A stretch of 64,000 nt of DNA, from the NCBI GenBank assembly GCA_002794785.1, contig NBBA01000018.1, positions 248,001-312,000 on the forward strand, given 5' to 3'. The stretch is from Coniferiporia sulphurascens. Taxonomy: Eukaryota; Basidiomycota; Agaricomycetes; Hymenochaetales; Hymenochaetaceae. The notes below the pieces were generated by a model, which worked only from the letters and a program-made list of their open reading frames with translations, was not told the DNA's origin and made no database searches. A program made the position numbers and the translations under genes. Below, piece by piece: positions 41,690 to 54,030 of the stretch (within the stretch, counting starts at the first letter, position 1; each line of letters opens with the position of its first letter).

Positions 41690-43032
41690 CGGCACACGGC
41701 GTAGGAGTCCGTGAGTCGGATTGGACCCGGAGCTAAGATCTGGATATATCTCGAGCTGGCGCCTGTGTCGATCGACGTTACCTGTGCTGTCCTCAGCTTT
41801 ATCTTCTCGTATCAACTGGCTCTGTTAGTCTTGTGTCCTTCCTGACTCGGATTTGGTGGCGAATGCCCGTCGTCGGTAACAGAAATCAAACCGATCTGGC
41901 TTGAATATGACACCGTCCCCGACTTTGTGGTCAGAGCCCAGTACGCATCTATCTGCCATGCATTCCGTACCAATTACAAGTCATAAAGACCAGATCAGAG
42001 ACTCGTGTATGCACAGCAATATCAGGACGGCTTCCTCTCTGAGTCCCTGCGTCCTTCGCCGCCGTAGAAGCCCTTCTCGTTCTTGTGCGTCGGTCTGGTT
42101 TGTCGTGGTTGAAGAGGTGCGTCATTACAGCTGCATGTGAGGTGACTCAGCACTGACTTGTGACGCAGGACCACCGCGGATTGTCGCCTGCTAGGTAATC
42201 TATGAGCTTGTTGGCCCTCGCCTGCGCACCTTGGGATGTTGACCATAAACGAAGAGAGTGTCGACGAATTGTCCTGGGAAATGAAGTCAGGTTGCGCGTG
42301 GCCTTGTTTAATGCTTACATTGCCAGTCGGAAATGCACGTAGTATTTAAGTCGGAAGTCCATGCCAACGGAAGCGGAATGCTAGCTGGAGTATCAACACT
42401 TAAGGCAGAGGACTTTTCAGATCCAGTCGATGTAGGTGAACGTTCAGTGATGCTGCTCATCAAGACGGCTGTATGATACGCCCCGGAGATCCCTTTGCTG
42501 AGCCTGGCTGTCCGGCGAGCGGTGACATCTGCGCCGAGTTCAGCGACTCAAGTGCCGTCGGTGGCACGCAATATCCATTCCCTTGTCGGCACTAGAGCTG
42601 GTTATCGAGTACGGAACTACACGCTGATCATATCTGTGGACGTGTTATCTCTGCTGTCTGCTGGTTGTAAAGCACGGGATTCTCATACGGCAGGAAAGGG
42701 CGTGCACGTGAATCCGCAAATACAACGAGGCAGGTGCCGCAGCTTGCTGTGGGCGTCGGATAGACTGAGGTGGATTGCCGGTCTGCACCGGTTTTCGCGT
42801 CAGAGAGGAGCATGGAGCAGTCGATACGCGTGCACCGAACAAGGATGGGCTCGGAGCGGCCGATACACCGTTACTTGATCTCGGCCCTAGGTTATAGTTC
42901 TACCAATGCACTCCAGACCATGCATTACGCTAACAGACACGGTATGGAGGACAGCGTCTTAATGATACAGTGAGCAGCTCACCAAGGCTCTCATCGTGAA
43001 GAAGGCAGCACTCGATGAGGACCTCTTGTAAC
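41690..43032. repeat. Repeated module, copy 3
   Basis: Aligned with 21275-22616. It ends in the same EALIVKKAALDEDLL-TAA terminus (TAA about 43028-43030). Open frames are short and interrupted. Unit 2 ends here and unique sequence begins. Confidence 0.6.
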
Positions 43033-43763
43033 TCAATCGATTAGCAATGGCCCACCCAAACCAGATTTGTCATTCGAAATAAAGTTAACTTCACCAGTAA
43101 CGTTTCTTCAAAGATGAGTTGAAGGGTTTCTGGAGAAGTGCGGCCCAAGGGAGTACTGTTCCGCGCGGTAAATATGATTTCGAAGAAAAAGGAAGAACTG
43201 ACTTTATAGCATACTGATGGACGGGATGGCACCAACGCACAACGGGTTTGTCTCAAGACGGAATCAGAGAAGGAGCACCGGCAGCTGGACTTGGATAGGT
43301 CAAGAAGTGTTTAAATTAGCAGTCCCGAACTAACATTGCCCCCAAGACCTGGAAAGCGGCAACTCTTTGTACTGCGTCAGTGTAGCTGAATACTAATAAA
43401 GGAGCGCACACTTCGTGAATGCCTGAAGCCACCTTAACAGATCGCACGGCCCGACCGGACCGTTCCGCTTCTACTACAGCTTATTGGTTCCGGATTTCCG
43501 TTAAAATACTTTTGAGCGTGCAGTTAAGGCTTGAATCTACTCACAAGTGCAAGACGGTCCATAAAGGTACACGGCATACACAGAGCAGATAAGAAGCGCC
43601 GAAGGGCCGAGAAAATGTATGTCACACCGTCACTAACGTGACATATGTGGCAGTGTCCTAGGGAGTCCGATTTCTTTTCGTCTACGGCCGTCCACGCCCG
43701 TACCCACCCTCTTGTCTTCCTACCTTTCAACCACCATCATCCCGCTTTCCCAGACAATCAAGA
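43033..43763. other. Intergenic, 5' of aldolase
   Basis: Unique sequence with no gene recognised. The last 100 bp before 43764 are pyrimidine-rich (CCTTTCAACCACCATC, CCCGCTTTCCCAG), as is usual for highly expressed fungal genes, and probably include the aldolase promoter and transcription start. Confidence 0.45.
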
Positions 43764-45302
43764 ATGGGAGTTCTCGACATCGTTCCAGTGAGTGTCTGCT
43801 TTGGCCGAACTACTTTTTTTATCCTTACGACGTCACTGGCGCGCATATATGGAGCCGCTAACGAACGCAACCCCAGGCAGGTGTGATCACGGGCGATAAT
43901 GTCCGCAAGCTTTTTGAGTATGCGCGCGAGAACCAGGTATGCATCCATCCTCCTAGTTATGGGCGTGTTGCTAATTAGAACGCGTAGTTCGCCATTCCTG
44001 TGAGCCTATATATCCACTCTGACAGACGACAGCATACATAATAATTCGGCGGAAATTTTGCAGGCAATTGTAAGCTGATTACTGTCAATGTAGTCCTTTC
44101 ACCAAGGCTAAGACAGCGATAGAATGTGACGTCATCATCGACCGCCAATGCCGTTCTTGAAGCTGCTCGGTACTTGCAGTCTGACCATCGTCTGATTTCA
44201 TAAAGCTCAACGCATACACCCAGTGACATCAAGGCACCGATAATTTTGCAGGTTTCGCAGGGCGGCGCTGCGTACTTCGGTGGCAAGGGTCTCGCGAATG
44301 ACAAGCAGCAAGCATCCGTTATTGGCGCTGTTGCGGCCGCGCACCACATCCGCACAGTTGCAAAGGCGTATGGCGTGTAAGTCGTCATGTACCTCCTTCC
44401 GCTGTATCTCCGTCTCCCATATGACGACAGAGCTGATTGGATCATTTTATACGGCTCCAGGCCCGTTGTTCTTCATTCCGATCATTGCGCAAAGAAGTTA
44501 CTTCAGTGGTTCGACGGCATGCTCGCCGCGGACGCGGAGTACTTCGCTGCTCATGGCGAACCGCTCTTCTCTTCTCACATGCTTGACCTCTCCGAGGAAC
44601 CCAAAGACGAGAACATTAAGCACTGTGCCAAGTACTTCACGGAAATGGCCAAGTACAACCTTTGGCTTGAGATGGAGATTGGTATCACGGGTGGTGAAGA
44701 GGACGGCGTCGATAACACGGGCGTTGAGAACAGCGCATTGTACACGCAACCGGAGGACATTTACGACGTCTATACTGCTCTGAGCGCGATTAGCCCCAAC
44801 TTCTCTATCGCGGCCGCATTCGGAAATGTGCACGGCGTGTACAAGCCAGGCAACGTGCAACTGCACCCGGAGCTGCTTAAGAGTCACCAGGAGTATGCAG
44901 CTGAACAGCTCAAGGGTGCGGACAAGAAGCCCCTCTTCTTGGTTTTCCATGGCGGCTCCGGGTCAACTAAGGAGGAGATCAAGACGGCTGTGGACAACGG
45001 TGTGGTGAAGATGAACGTAGATACCGACACGCAGTTTGCATACCTGGCCGGCATCCGCAATTTCGTCCAGAATAAGGCGGGTTATCTTCAATCCCAGGTT
45101 GGCAACCCTGAGGGTGCGGATAAGCCGAATAAGAAGGTGAGTGACCTTGACTTTCCTACCTAATACTCGTGCTGAATTCGGATTCAAGTATTACGACCCG
45201 CGCGTGTGGGTGCGTGAGGGTGAGAAGACACTCTCAGAGCGTGTAAAGGAGGCATGCACCGACCTCGGAAACATCAGTGCGTTCTCATTTGACTATCTGT
45301 GA
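43764..45302 (+). CDS. fba1: Class II fructose-bisphosphate aldolase
   Basis: Cytosolic zinc enzyme of glycolysis and gluconeogenesis that interconverts fructose 1,6-bisphosphate with glyceraldehyde 3-phosphate and dihydroxyacetone phosphate. Eight exons rebuilt by splice sites and family sequence: 43764-43787, 43877-43936, 43988-43999, 44064-44069, 44123-44169, 44224-44376, 44461-45136 and 45189-45302. Exons 3 and 4 are only 12 and 6 nt (FAIP, AI). Seen are ILQVSQGGAAYF, the zinc motif VVLHSDHCAKK, EMEIGITGGEEDGVDN, AAAFGNVHG and LVFHGGSGS, and a C-terminus KYYDPRVWVREGE to TGA. The length (about 360 residues) is normal. The dense 5' introns agree with strong expression. The TGA stop shows that TGA is an ordinary stop in this genome. 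Confidence 0.97.
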
Positions 45303-46329
45303 TCGACCCTTTCTGAGCGCATGTATCTTTATGAAATCGATAGATCGTTTGTAAAGGTGTCATTTGGTGTATCTGGGCAAGTGGGGGAAGGAAACCGTGG
45401 TTCTAGACTTTGGCGGATTGGAGTAAGGAAGAAATAGCAGTTTGTATCACTCTACCATGTTATAACCGTATGCATACCGAAGTACACATGTACTCTTGGC
45501 TAGAAATTGGATGTGCTATTATTCTTACGAGATGTTACTGAGCACGAGGTTGATCAGTGGAACGGGACACGTCCTTTTACTTCCGCAACACTGTCGGGAC
45601 CCCTCAAGCATGCCTAACCCGCGAACTCGGAGTCGCCGGACTGGATGGAGGGTACGGAGCCGGCTGCTGTGCCACTAGTACTGCAGCGACGTGCGCCTAC
45701 ATGCCTATGCAGCGTCCGCAGTCACGTATCCGCACTTCGACATAAGACAAGTGCCTTTGTACTACTAACATGCGTACCCTCTCTCCGATGCAGATAGTCT
45801 CAGTGTTTATAGTGCTCAGCTCCTTATAAGCACGGTCATTTTCGCTCGTAGACTTTCAATATTCTCCTCGGTTCTCTGAGTTAGTAAGCCGCCTATCCGG
45901 GTCGTGCCCGATAGATATGATAGCACGCTGTCCCGTCCGCGGGCTCAACCTCGTTGGAAAAAGCCTCGGTGTCATCGGCACCAATATGTCCTCGTCCGCC
46001 CTTTAGGGTCCAGCACAACAGCGTCGTCGGCATCACATCATGACTTGGCATATACACGGTCTAGATCCGCCTCACTCGGAGCCTGCAACAAATTATCGAT
46101 TACTAGTAATTTACAGACAGGATGAATACGCTGTACAAGAACTTTCAATGCATGTGCACACGACCAACTTGTCCTATTATTAATATACCCTAAAACCTCA
46201 CAACATCTTGCGACAAGCTCACTATTACAGTCGTATAGGTTGGTCGAGACTGGGAAGGAAAGTGGACAGACAAAGACGAGCACACATGCAGCCGATAACT
46301 TATGAATCGTCGTGATCTTAAACTTCATA
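45303..46329. other. Intergenic between convergent genes
   Basis: Aldolase (+) and the dioxygenase (-) end towards each other here, so both 3' UTRs and terminators lie in this stretch. No gene or repeat recognised. Confidence 0.5.
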
Positions 46330-49300
46330 CTACGCAGTGAATTCGATTAAGTCAATCCTCTCTCGGAATCTGCTGAAATAAGTACACACCTGCACGAACA
46401 TAGAGATAGGAAAGGGCGTGGTTCGACTCTTCAGGTCCAGATACTTCACCTCCGGACATCCATGCTTCAACTCCACAATTCTTATGAGAAAAGTCGCACA
46501 TTGTAAGTAACTAGCCACATATACAACCCATGCGACTAACCTGCTGAGAGTCCCGGACGAGCCCGGCGCTCTCCGGAGATTCTTGAGCTTGAAGATTGCA
46601 CGGAGCACGTGTGGGATACTCTGTAAGTCGAAGATATCAATGAACTGAACTAATAATGAATATCAAAATTAGCTCGGCTTCACTGACAGCTTTGAAGAAG
46701 TCCTGATTTGTTAGGCTGCAAGCAAGCGACCGTTACTGGTCCGAGCTGCTCACGGGAAAAGATGAAGTACATACCCGAGATCATCCAGTCCTAACATCCC
46801 TTCTTCCGTGCGATTGAAGACTGGAACGCTTGGCTCCTTTCCAAATACGCTTGTCTAAAGTCTCTCCGAGTAAATAAATGAGTGGTTTAGAACGCCAACG
46901 GACTACTGACGTCAAGATTTGCCTCAGCGATACTGCAATAGACGGGCTGATTGGTACCCAAGTTGTCTTTATTCAGAATAAACTCTGGTTTGGCCATCCG
47001 CATGACGCTTGAGGTAGCAGGGTTGAGACCTATAAAGATGAGACGTCAAGAACTCGATTTTCCTGTAAATTCGTTTCGGCAATGAACTCACGAAGGGCCT
47101 CACGAGCGTATTTGTATAATTTACTATTGCTCTCTGGAGTATTGATAGAAGCAAGCTGGACCACCTCACTCAGTGCGGCTGTTTGGCTGCTATCTAAAAA
47201 GAAGTCCACAACGTGTGCAATAGCTTTCGAATAAAGCGCAGCTGTAGAGACGGCAGAAGCGAAGACACTGTTCGCGAGGATTGACTTATTCTGATCATAC
47301 GTTAGGACCTTGCTGAGGAAAAGGTCACTGGAGTTATTTTCTCCAGTGTACCACTGCAGCAATGAGTCGGTGACTTTGCCAATCTGGAAGGGTGATAATG
47401 AGTACATGTTACTTTAGAGTGGATGTCTGCTTGGGATCCCTTCAAAGCTAACGTGGAAATTACTTACAATACCCCTGCCGGAAAGTCTTCTTAAGTGTTC
47501 CTTGATAGTTCCGACGACAAAATTCGCCGTTTTGACGGACTTTTCACGCAACACCCAGTCCATGTACGGATCCGTGTTCACTATTAGGTAGCTAGGAGGA
47601 GGAACAATCAACTTCGCTTAGATAGGGGAGGGATACAGGACGGCTTACTTGCAAACGTCGGCGAACACTTCTGCCAGCTCCGTGTCAAGAAACTCCCCCC
47701 GCGGTGTTTCCTCGGTCTTAATGGGCAGGCCGGCGATCTCCGTCGCGATGAAATACACGGGGATAAGGTTGGTGACATGCTTGACAATGTCAACATACTT
47801 GAACATCGAACCCGGAGGTGCAATGGACTTTTCTCCGAGAAGTCTTTCGGTAATTTGCCCGAGTTGATTACTGTATTGACCTTGAGCGTTGAAGTAATGG
47901 AACGTGTCGTTGATCTGTAATGACCTCGTCATTTACCGTTCTTCCAATGAAAAACAGCAAATACTCACCGCAAAAACATTGACATCTACGCCTTTAGTTA
48001 ACGACGCTAATCTCTTCGCGTATGTACTCTCGAACTCAGTCTTCAGGCTTAAAACTTCGCGGACGCCTTTGAAGCTCGTCACGACCTTATCGGGTAGTGG
48101 CACCTGGGGGCGCGTGAATGTGTACTTCGCGGCTGGACTCGGGACCAGCTTCTCAAGGTATCCCTTCATTGTTTGTGGTATCATAAACGGAAAGTGCGCG
48201 TATGCAGAACCTGCGGGATAGTAGCTGGGGAGTGTGCGGAAGAGCAGACGGGTTAGCATGCCGCCATACGACCCATCATTTTCCTGCGGAAAGCAATCTT
48301 GGTAGCCCCAAGATGTGAGATTGTATACTAACAAGAAACGATAAAATTAGTGGGAAAGAAGAGGAGGACGAGCGTTTACATGCCTGTGAAATCAGTCGTG
48401 AGGAACCGATCCCCCCTTACGAGCGCAACTGCGTCGGCCAAAATTGCACGTGAAATAGTGTAGCCAGGACACAAACCCGCACCCGGAATTGGCGGTTTGG
48501 CTTCCTCCGCTTGCAGTCCGACGTGTAACTCAAGATTGTCAATATGGCCGTACAGCATCTCGGCAGTTTTCTTCGACATGACGTCAAATGTCAATACCGT
48601 TTACGACTGTGGCTACCCGAATAAAACTCACGTGAACCTCGGGATCGGAGTTCCACTCTTTAAATGTGCTGAACTCTGCAAATCTGTTAGTAATTATACG
48701 TTGAAATGATACTCAAAAAAAAGGAATTACGCTTCAGGCCCATGAACTTCCGGAACTCGTTCATCTTTATAGCAGATTTACGTGATGAGTGGAAAGACAA
48801 ATCGAAATCGAAAGGTACTACTTACAGTGCATGTCCCCCACTGCCGCGACTGCTCTATTCCCATGATTTCAACAACGCGCAGCACTTCAGGAATCCCGTG
48901 TGCCTTAAAAGCGCTTGCACCTGACCATGTAGCTTGCTGCAGAATTGCGGCAAGGTCCCCAGAGCGAAACGCTCCTGTTTCCGCGTCGCGCACGAGCTTC
49001 GTTCCGTCCACGCTGTCAAAGAATCGTGGTTGGAAGATCGTCCAGAAGGCGTATATCAGAAGGAAGTAACAGACCCCTCGAATGTCCACACTTTTACGTC
49101 CGGGTCTGGGCGTAACTTCTGCGCAAGCGTTTTCTGAAACTGGTCCACTGTGATCTAAGGTTGTTCGAGGGTGAAAGCGTGGTTTTTGGCTTTTCTTAAG
49201 TCTTCAGAAGACAGATCGTCAAGCTAAGAACGCACCGATTTGAAGTCCGACGTCCCAAACAAACCTTCGAAGGCTTTCTCCGTCCACGCAGTGTCACTCT

Positions 49301-51216
49301 TACTGAGCGCTGCATGCCAGCGATATAGAAGGTTGAACTCGAGCGAGACGACATTACCTTCACCGCGTGGAGAAACCGAGTGGTCCAATTCGCGTGACTC
49401 CTGCAAAGCGGCACAAAAGCCTGCTTTCAGAAATTAAAGTAAAAGAGAACAAAAGGACTGACTGCAAGCGGGTCAAGCCTCCAGCTTTGTCCGTCACGCA
49501 CGAGACCGAGGATCGCACCAACGTAATCACCGAGAATGACTTGCATGAACCAACCGCAGTTAACTAGACGCGCGCGATTGTATAGCTCATCATCCTGACG
49601 TAGACGGTCCGCATCCCGAAGCTCCGACAGTTTATCATAGGGTGTATATGAACCCCATTCATTAATTAACAGGAGTTTTTCGGCGATATACTGCAGGGGG
49701 TCCAAGGTCAAATCAGACTTCAAGTGGGTGCAGTTTGTAATGAAAACACTTGCGTTGTGGTTGCGACAAAAGAGCACCAATAGTGCACACACGTTTGGAG
49801 GCATAAAGAGAAGGCGCGCATCCGCAAACACGTCCTCCCACAAACGGCCAGTTCCGTCCTTCCGTCTCACTTTCTCATTTTCGCCTGCAGCGCTCCCGCT
49901 GCCATACAGGGGGCTTAGATCGAGGTAGCTGGAGGCATTGTTTACGACCCATTGGGAGTGGTTTGTGTTGAAGCAGCTGTGAATGACAAGATCTGCGAAT
50001 GCAAAGAACAGGGAGCTAATCCCGCCTGGGTGAGGCGCGAACCCATCCGCGTCTGTTGGTGGTAATGTTGTGTGCCCGGGTCTTGCCTTTGGGGAGGACG
50101 ATGGAAGAGCCTGCGGATGGCGTTTTGAGGAAGGGGGTGGCGAAGATGTCGGTCGTCGCGCAAGGAGCGCGTCGAAGACGACCGCTGGGTCAGGCAGCGC
50201 CCAAGGGGCAATGGGGGTCGTCGGCGGAACTGTGCGGGCGTATGGACGGCCGGCAGCACCCATATCAGGGAAAAGCTTGTTGTAGTCTGTACCATCGGCA
50301 GAGCGGAACGCATATGGGATGCTTGCGCCGTATGTCGGGTGAAGATACGGCTGGGTCGACGGGGCGTTAGTGGCTCCACCATGTCCGTTCTGAGCTGCGG
50401 GGCTAGCGTATCCGTCCTCAACGGCCTCAGTGTCATGAGAAGAATCGGCGACGGTGGGTTTAGACGGCTTGGTATTCGGGGAAGAAGGGGTGTTCGGGGA
50501 CGGAAGGTACCCGGCGGGCGGATGGGGGAGGTCCTTGTACACTAGGAAAGTCTAGTTAGCATAGACACTGCATTCTAGCGCACAGACCGGTCTAGGCTGG
50601 ACCGGCCCTAAAGGGGAAAGAACAGGGAAGCAGCACGTGACCGCGCGTGATGTCGATCAGGGATCAACCCGCGCGGTTATGTGAAAAGCGGAAAGGGTGA
50701 CGGAGGAGATGAACGAGGACGTACGTATTCCGATGACGGCAACCTGCAGGTTCTTCGCAAATTCGCTGTCTGCGGGCGAGCGTGACATAAGCACGAGCAG
50801 CTTTTCGAGCTACGGCGTTGACGGCGAGCGGAGCAGCCTTATGTCAGCGCAGCTCGCAAAGGGCATCATAGACGACGGGGCACGTACGAGCATCTTGCGG
50901 TCGTCAATCCCAACACCACCCAGACCCCGCACTGCGTCCAGGTACGCTGGCTACACACTCCTTCATTAGCATCGCGTCGCGGCAAAGAGCACGTAGTACG
51001 CACAATATCACTCAAATGGAACGCACGCCCGTTTCTAGCGACGGTGGCCACATCGAGCATGGATCGTTCAAGCAGCGTCGCCGCACGCCCAACGGGCCCG
51101 GTGGCGCGCGTCTCCGTGGATGGGGCGCCGTCTGTATGGAATGGCGCGACGGAGCGAGCAACAGCGTCGGCGGAGTTCGCGACATGCTCGGCAAGGGACG
51201 CTATGTATGCGGCCAT
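46330..51216 (-). CDS. Ppo-type fatty-acid dioxygenase (haem peroxidase plus P450-like domain)
   Basis: Linoleate dioxygenase/diol synthase family, which makes oxylipin signals that steer spore and fruit-body development. ATG 51216 sits in CACCATGG. Exons then give IDDRKML/LEKLLVLMSRSP, VYKDLPHPPAGYLPS, a long Pro/Ser insert, FFAFADLVIHSCFNTNHSQW, SSYLDLSPLYGS, FCRNHN/YIAEKLLLINE, RLVNCGWFMQVILGDYVGAI, the catalytic-Tyr block EFNLLYRWHAALS (about 49330), RVVEIMGIEQSRQWG, NEFRKFMGL and GLCPGYTISRAILADAV. The P450-like half follows (SWGYQDC, YYPAGSAYAHFPF, NTDPYMDWVLRE, EALR, GLNPATSSVMR) and ends LRAIFKLKNLRRAPG..., stop at about 46330. About 20 short introns, one apparently GC-AG (49691-49753). 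No haem-thiolate Cys motif was found in the P450 half. Exon limits are approximate. Confidence 0.9.
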
Positions 51217-53845
51217 GGTGACGGTCGGGGAAGAGGGGACAAGTGAAGGAGAAGCTTAGCAGTACAGTGTCACATATAAGTATAAGCAGCGCAGGCGCAT
51301 TAATATTTATAGCGGAACGTACGTGCTGAGGCAATTAATTAATTAAAATATCGATTAGCACTTGGGGTACTAAGCGCCGTGCATATATCCGTAAAAGGGA
51401 CATAGCCTTAAATGCCGTGATTGCCGAAGCCACATTGACTCAACTTCACCTACTCATGGCAAGCACGCCGCCGTGATACCCTTGTCAAACACTGCATTCC
51501 AATCCTCGCTCTGCTGTTTCACCCGGTCACCCGACAGCAATCAGTCAGAATTATGCTCATTTCAATCATTTTTATCGCACCCACGTATTCCGTGCGATGT
51601 CAGCCGGGGCCATTACGGACGCCGTGTCTTCACTTGGTGCTGTGAGCGACCCTTCCCACGCCTACTATTCCAATACTGGCCCCTGTTTCGCCATCTTCAC
51701 CGTATGCGAAACATATCCTTTTGTGAACAACAAAATAACATAGCAATAGACGGGTGCGGTGCGGACTTAGTGGGGTTCGACCGGCACCATTGTCTTTCAC
51801 ACATGCGGGGCCACAGGGGACATCGCTGGCTTCGGTCGGGTCTTATCACTTTGATCTTCCTGCTCTTTATATCCGTGCAAGTACAACCTAGATCTACTCG
51901 CGCTCCTCGAGAAACGCCCATTAATATTCTTCCGCGCCTAGTTGAAGGCTATAAGCCGACATGGTGGTCGTGTGCATCACTTATTCGAAATTCAAACAGT
52001 ATTCTGATGATGCGGTGGGGCGCTCGTACGAGTGCGCATGTCCCGGCTTGCCGCAGGCGAGCAGCAGATAGGGGAGATCCGGGAAAGCGCGAGAACGTCC
52101 GTTTCCCCGTGGAGTAACTAGCCAGGAATTTCCCTCCGGGCCGTACCAGCGCTCGGGAACCGGACCTCTATTTGGTCACTTTAACCCGTAGGTCTGTCCA
52201 AAGGCCCGCCCTTGCTTGGATCAACTCGTACTGACTCCGGCACAGTTTAACGTGACCGAAGGCGCCAGCCATATTTTCCCTCACACCGGCATCCATCCTT
52301 AACTGCAACACTGTTTCCCAAGCTGAGTCAAGTGAACTGGGTAGAGTTTGCCGCGCATCAAACAGTAGATGTCAAAGCGTCTCGCCCGGACTCGGCGACA
52401 TCGGGGAGCGGCTCAAGGGTACATATTGATATTTTTGACACAGGCGCATGCCAAAGTAAGGGAAACCCTTAATATCCAAGCATACTCGCATCATAGCGGT
52501 CGTGCGGGCTAAATGAACGTATAGGAGTTCTCCCAAATCCGTGCTGGGCTTAAAGATACGGAAGCAAATATACTTCACCGGAGTCTAATGTCAGCCTATT
52601 AGCGTTTCGTCAATTGTGCGGAAAGCTTCGGAAGAATCGCGATGCGGCCTAACTGAGGGAATCGGGATCGTTCCCTTCGGCGTCCCGGTCGACCCGTAAA
52701 TGAATGTTGGATGGATTGGATGCTCAGCATTTCCTACGTCCTTCCTAAACTCAGTTTCCCACATTGAGACTTTCTCCCGAAGATGCATTTAAGATCGATT
52801 TGAAACACCAATTCAAGCCTCGGTATAGTGTAATCTTCATCATAGAATGCGAAATATTAATAGTTTGTCAGGGACAAGCGGGTCATGACAGGGGCACATC
52901 CCCTTTTTACGAGAGTGTTATTCAAACTAGGAATTTGCCCTCAGCTACCGATCGGGCCACCGAATCTTGAGGTTTTAGACATTTAAAGGAAATGCATCCG
53001 AAATAAAACCTAGCACAGCTCGATTTTTTTTTTTCATGCGCGTGGAAAACTGCTGCCGCCGGGTGATCGGGGCGAGATAGACAGAAGTCTGCAGCCCCGT
53101 ATATGATCAAAAGAGCGAGGTCAGATCGTGCATACGGAATCCCTGTCGTACGGTCACTACCATAAAAAGCGTTACCACAAAAGAAGGAAGACGATTAGAG
53201 AGGGGGACATCCTGCTCCTAGCGCGGGACTTAGTCGGAGCGTCCGACGTGCTTAGACGGCTAAGGGAACTTTAGACATAACGCACCTTTGATGACCCTGC
53301 CAGTATAATAGGGTTCAATACACATACAGTACTTAAAATAGGGTACACGCAATGGTAGCTCATTTCTACTCCGTAGGACGCCTTCTCGTTCCACTTAAAA
53401 GGTCTCGTGACAGTACGGATAAACAAGTTTTGATAAAGCTAGTGGCATGATTCTGAGTGACACCATTCTGCACCAAGCTTCGCATAAGAGGCGTAGTAAA
53501 GCTAGAGCCTTGTCGAATATTTCTAATGAAGGACGCAGGAGGAGCGTCATTAGCATAGTAGCTTAGGTGATTGACGCTCATTTCGTGCCGATGGTCAATA
53601 GCTTCGGAGAAAACTAGCATTGCCGTGACCAGGAGAAGAACGGGCGACGTGTACCTGAAGAACTTATTGGCGAATCGCTTTGATCTATCGCTCGTTGCAT
53701 TCGACCCAGTATCAAGAGGAGATTCTACAGTTTCTGCGTGTACTGATCCATTTGCTACGCGATGGAATCTAGGGAATCTTTTGGTTACGTCGCCTTTCCT
53801 ATTACTGGCTGCTTCCGCAATATGGAATAGAGGATAAAAAGAACA
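51217..53845. other. Long intergenic region 5' of the dioxygenase
   Basis: Upstream of the minus-strand dioxygenase. A 214-codon plus-strand frame (51473-52117) has an erratic composition, many Cys/Arg/His and no motif, and overlaps another open phase, so I do not call it a gene. No repeats or RNA genes recognised. Promoter elements of the dioxygenase are expected in the first few hundred bases. Confidence 0.4.
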
Positions 53846-54030
53846 GATTGTTGGAATTATGGTCTGGTAATCTCGACTATGCGACTACATTTGGTATTTA
53901 CGTCTCACGCTCTGTGGAGTTTTACTCGTGGTTAGCTGCATGTATGCCCTTGGCCGGAAACGGCCACGAAGAAATTATTTGTCAATGAGGACCGACCCGT
54001 GCTGCGACGGCACGCCTCGAGATTTCTTAC
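53846..54030 (-). repeat. Inverted paralog of 25755-26408 without the MITEs (empty site)
   Basis: The reverse complement matches 25755-25842 and continues directly into 26311-26408. Differences are mostly transitions. It shows the state before both MITE insertions. The parent repeat itself is non-coding and of unknown type. Confidence 0.85.

Larger units (their letters stand above)
28561..43032. repeat. Tandem duplication, unit 2 (interrupted by the LINE)
   Basis: Left-hand sequence 28580-28623 (TTTTTTGTGTTAG..., GATTAGTCTAATGGC) matches 13500-13562 of unit 1. The match continues at 35082 on the other side of the LINE. From there it is collinear with unit 1 through receptor 2, the spacer, the decayed membrane-protein gene and the terminal module. 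Confidence 0.8.

Noticed and set aside
49427..50542. Position 50542 as the start of the dioxygenase
   Set aside because: The codon there is GTG, not ATG; family sequence continues upstream in three more exons to ATG 51216.
51473..52117. 214-codon plus-strand frame upstream of the dioxygenase
   Set aside because: Erratic composition, no motif, overlapping phases equally open; likely chance.
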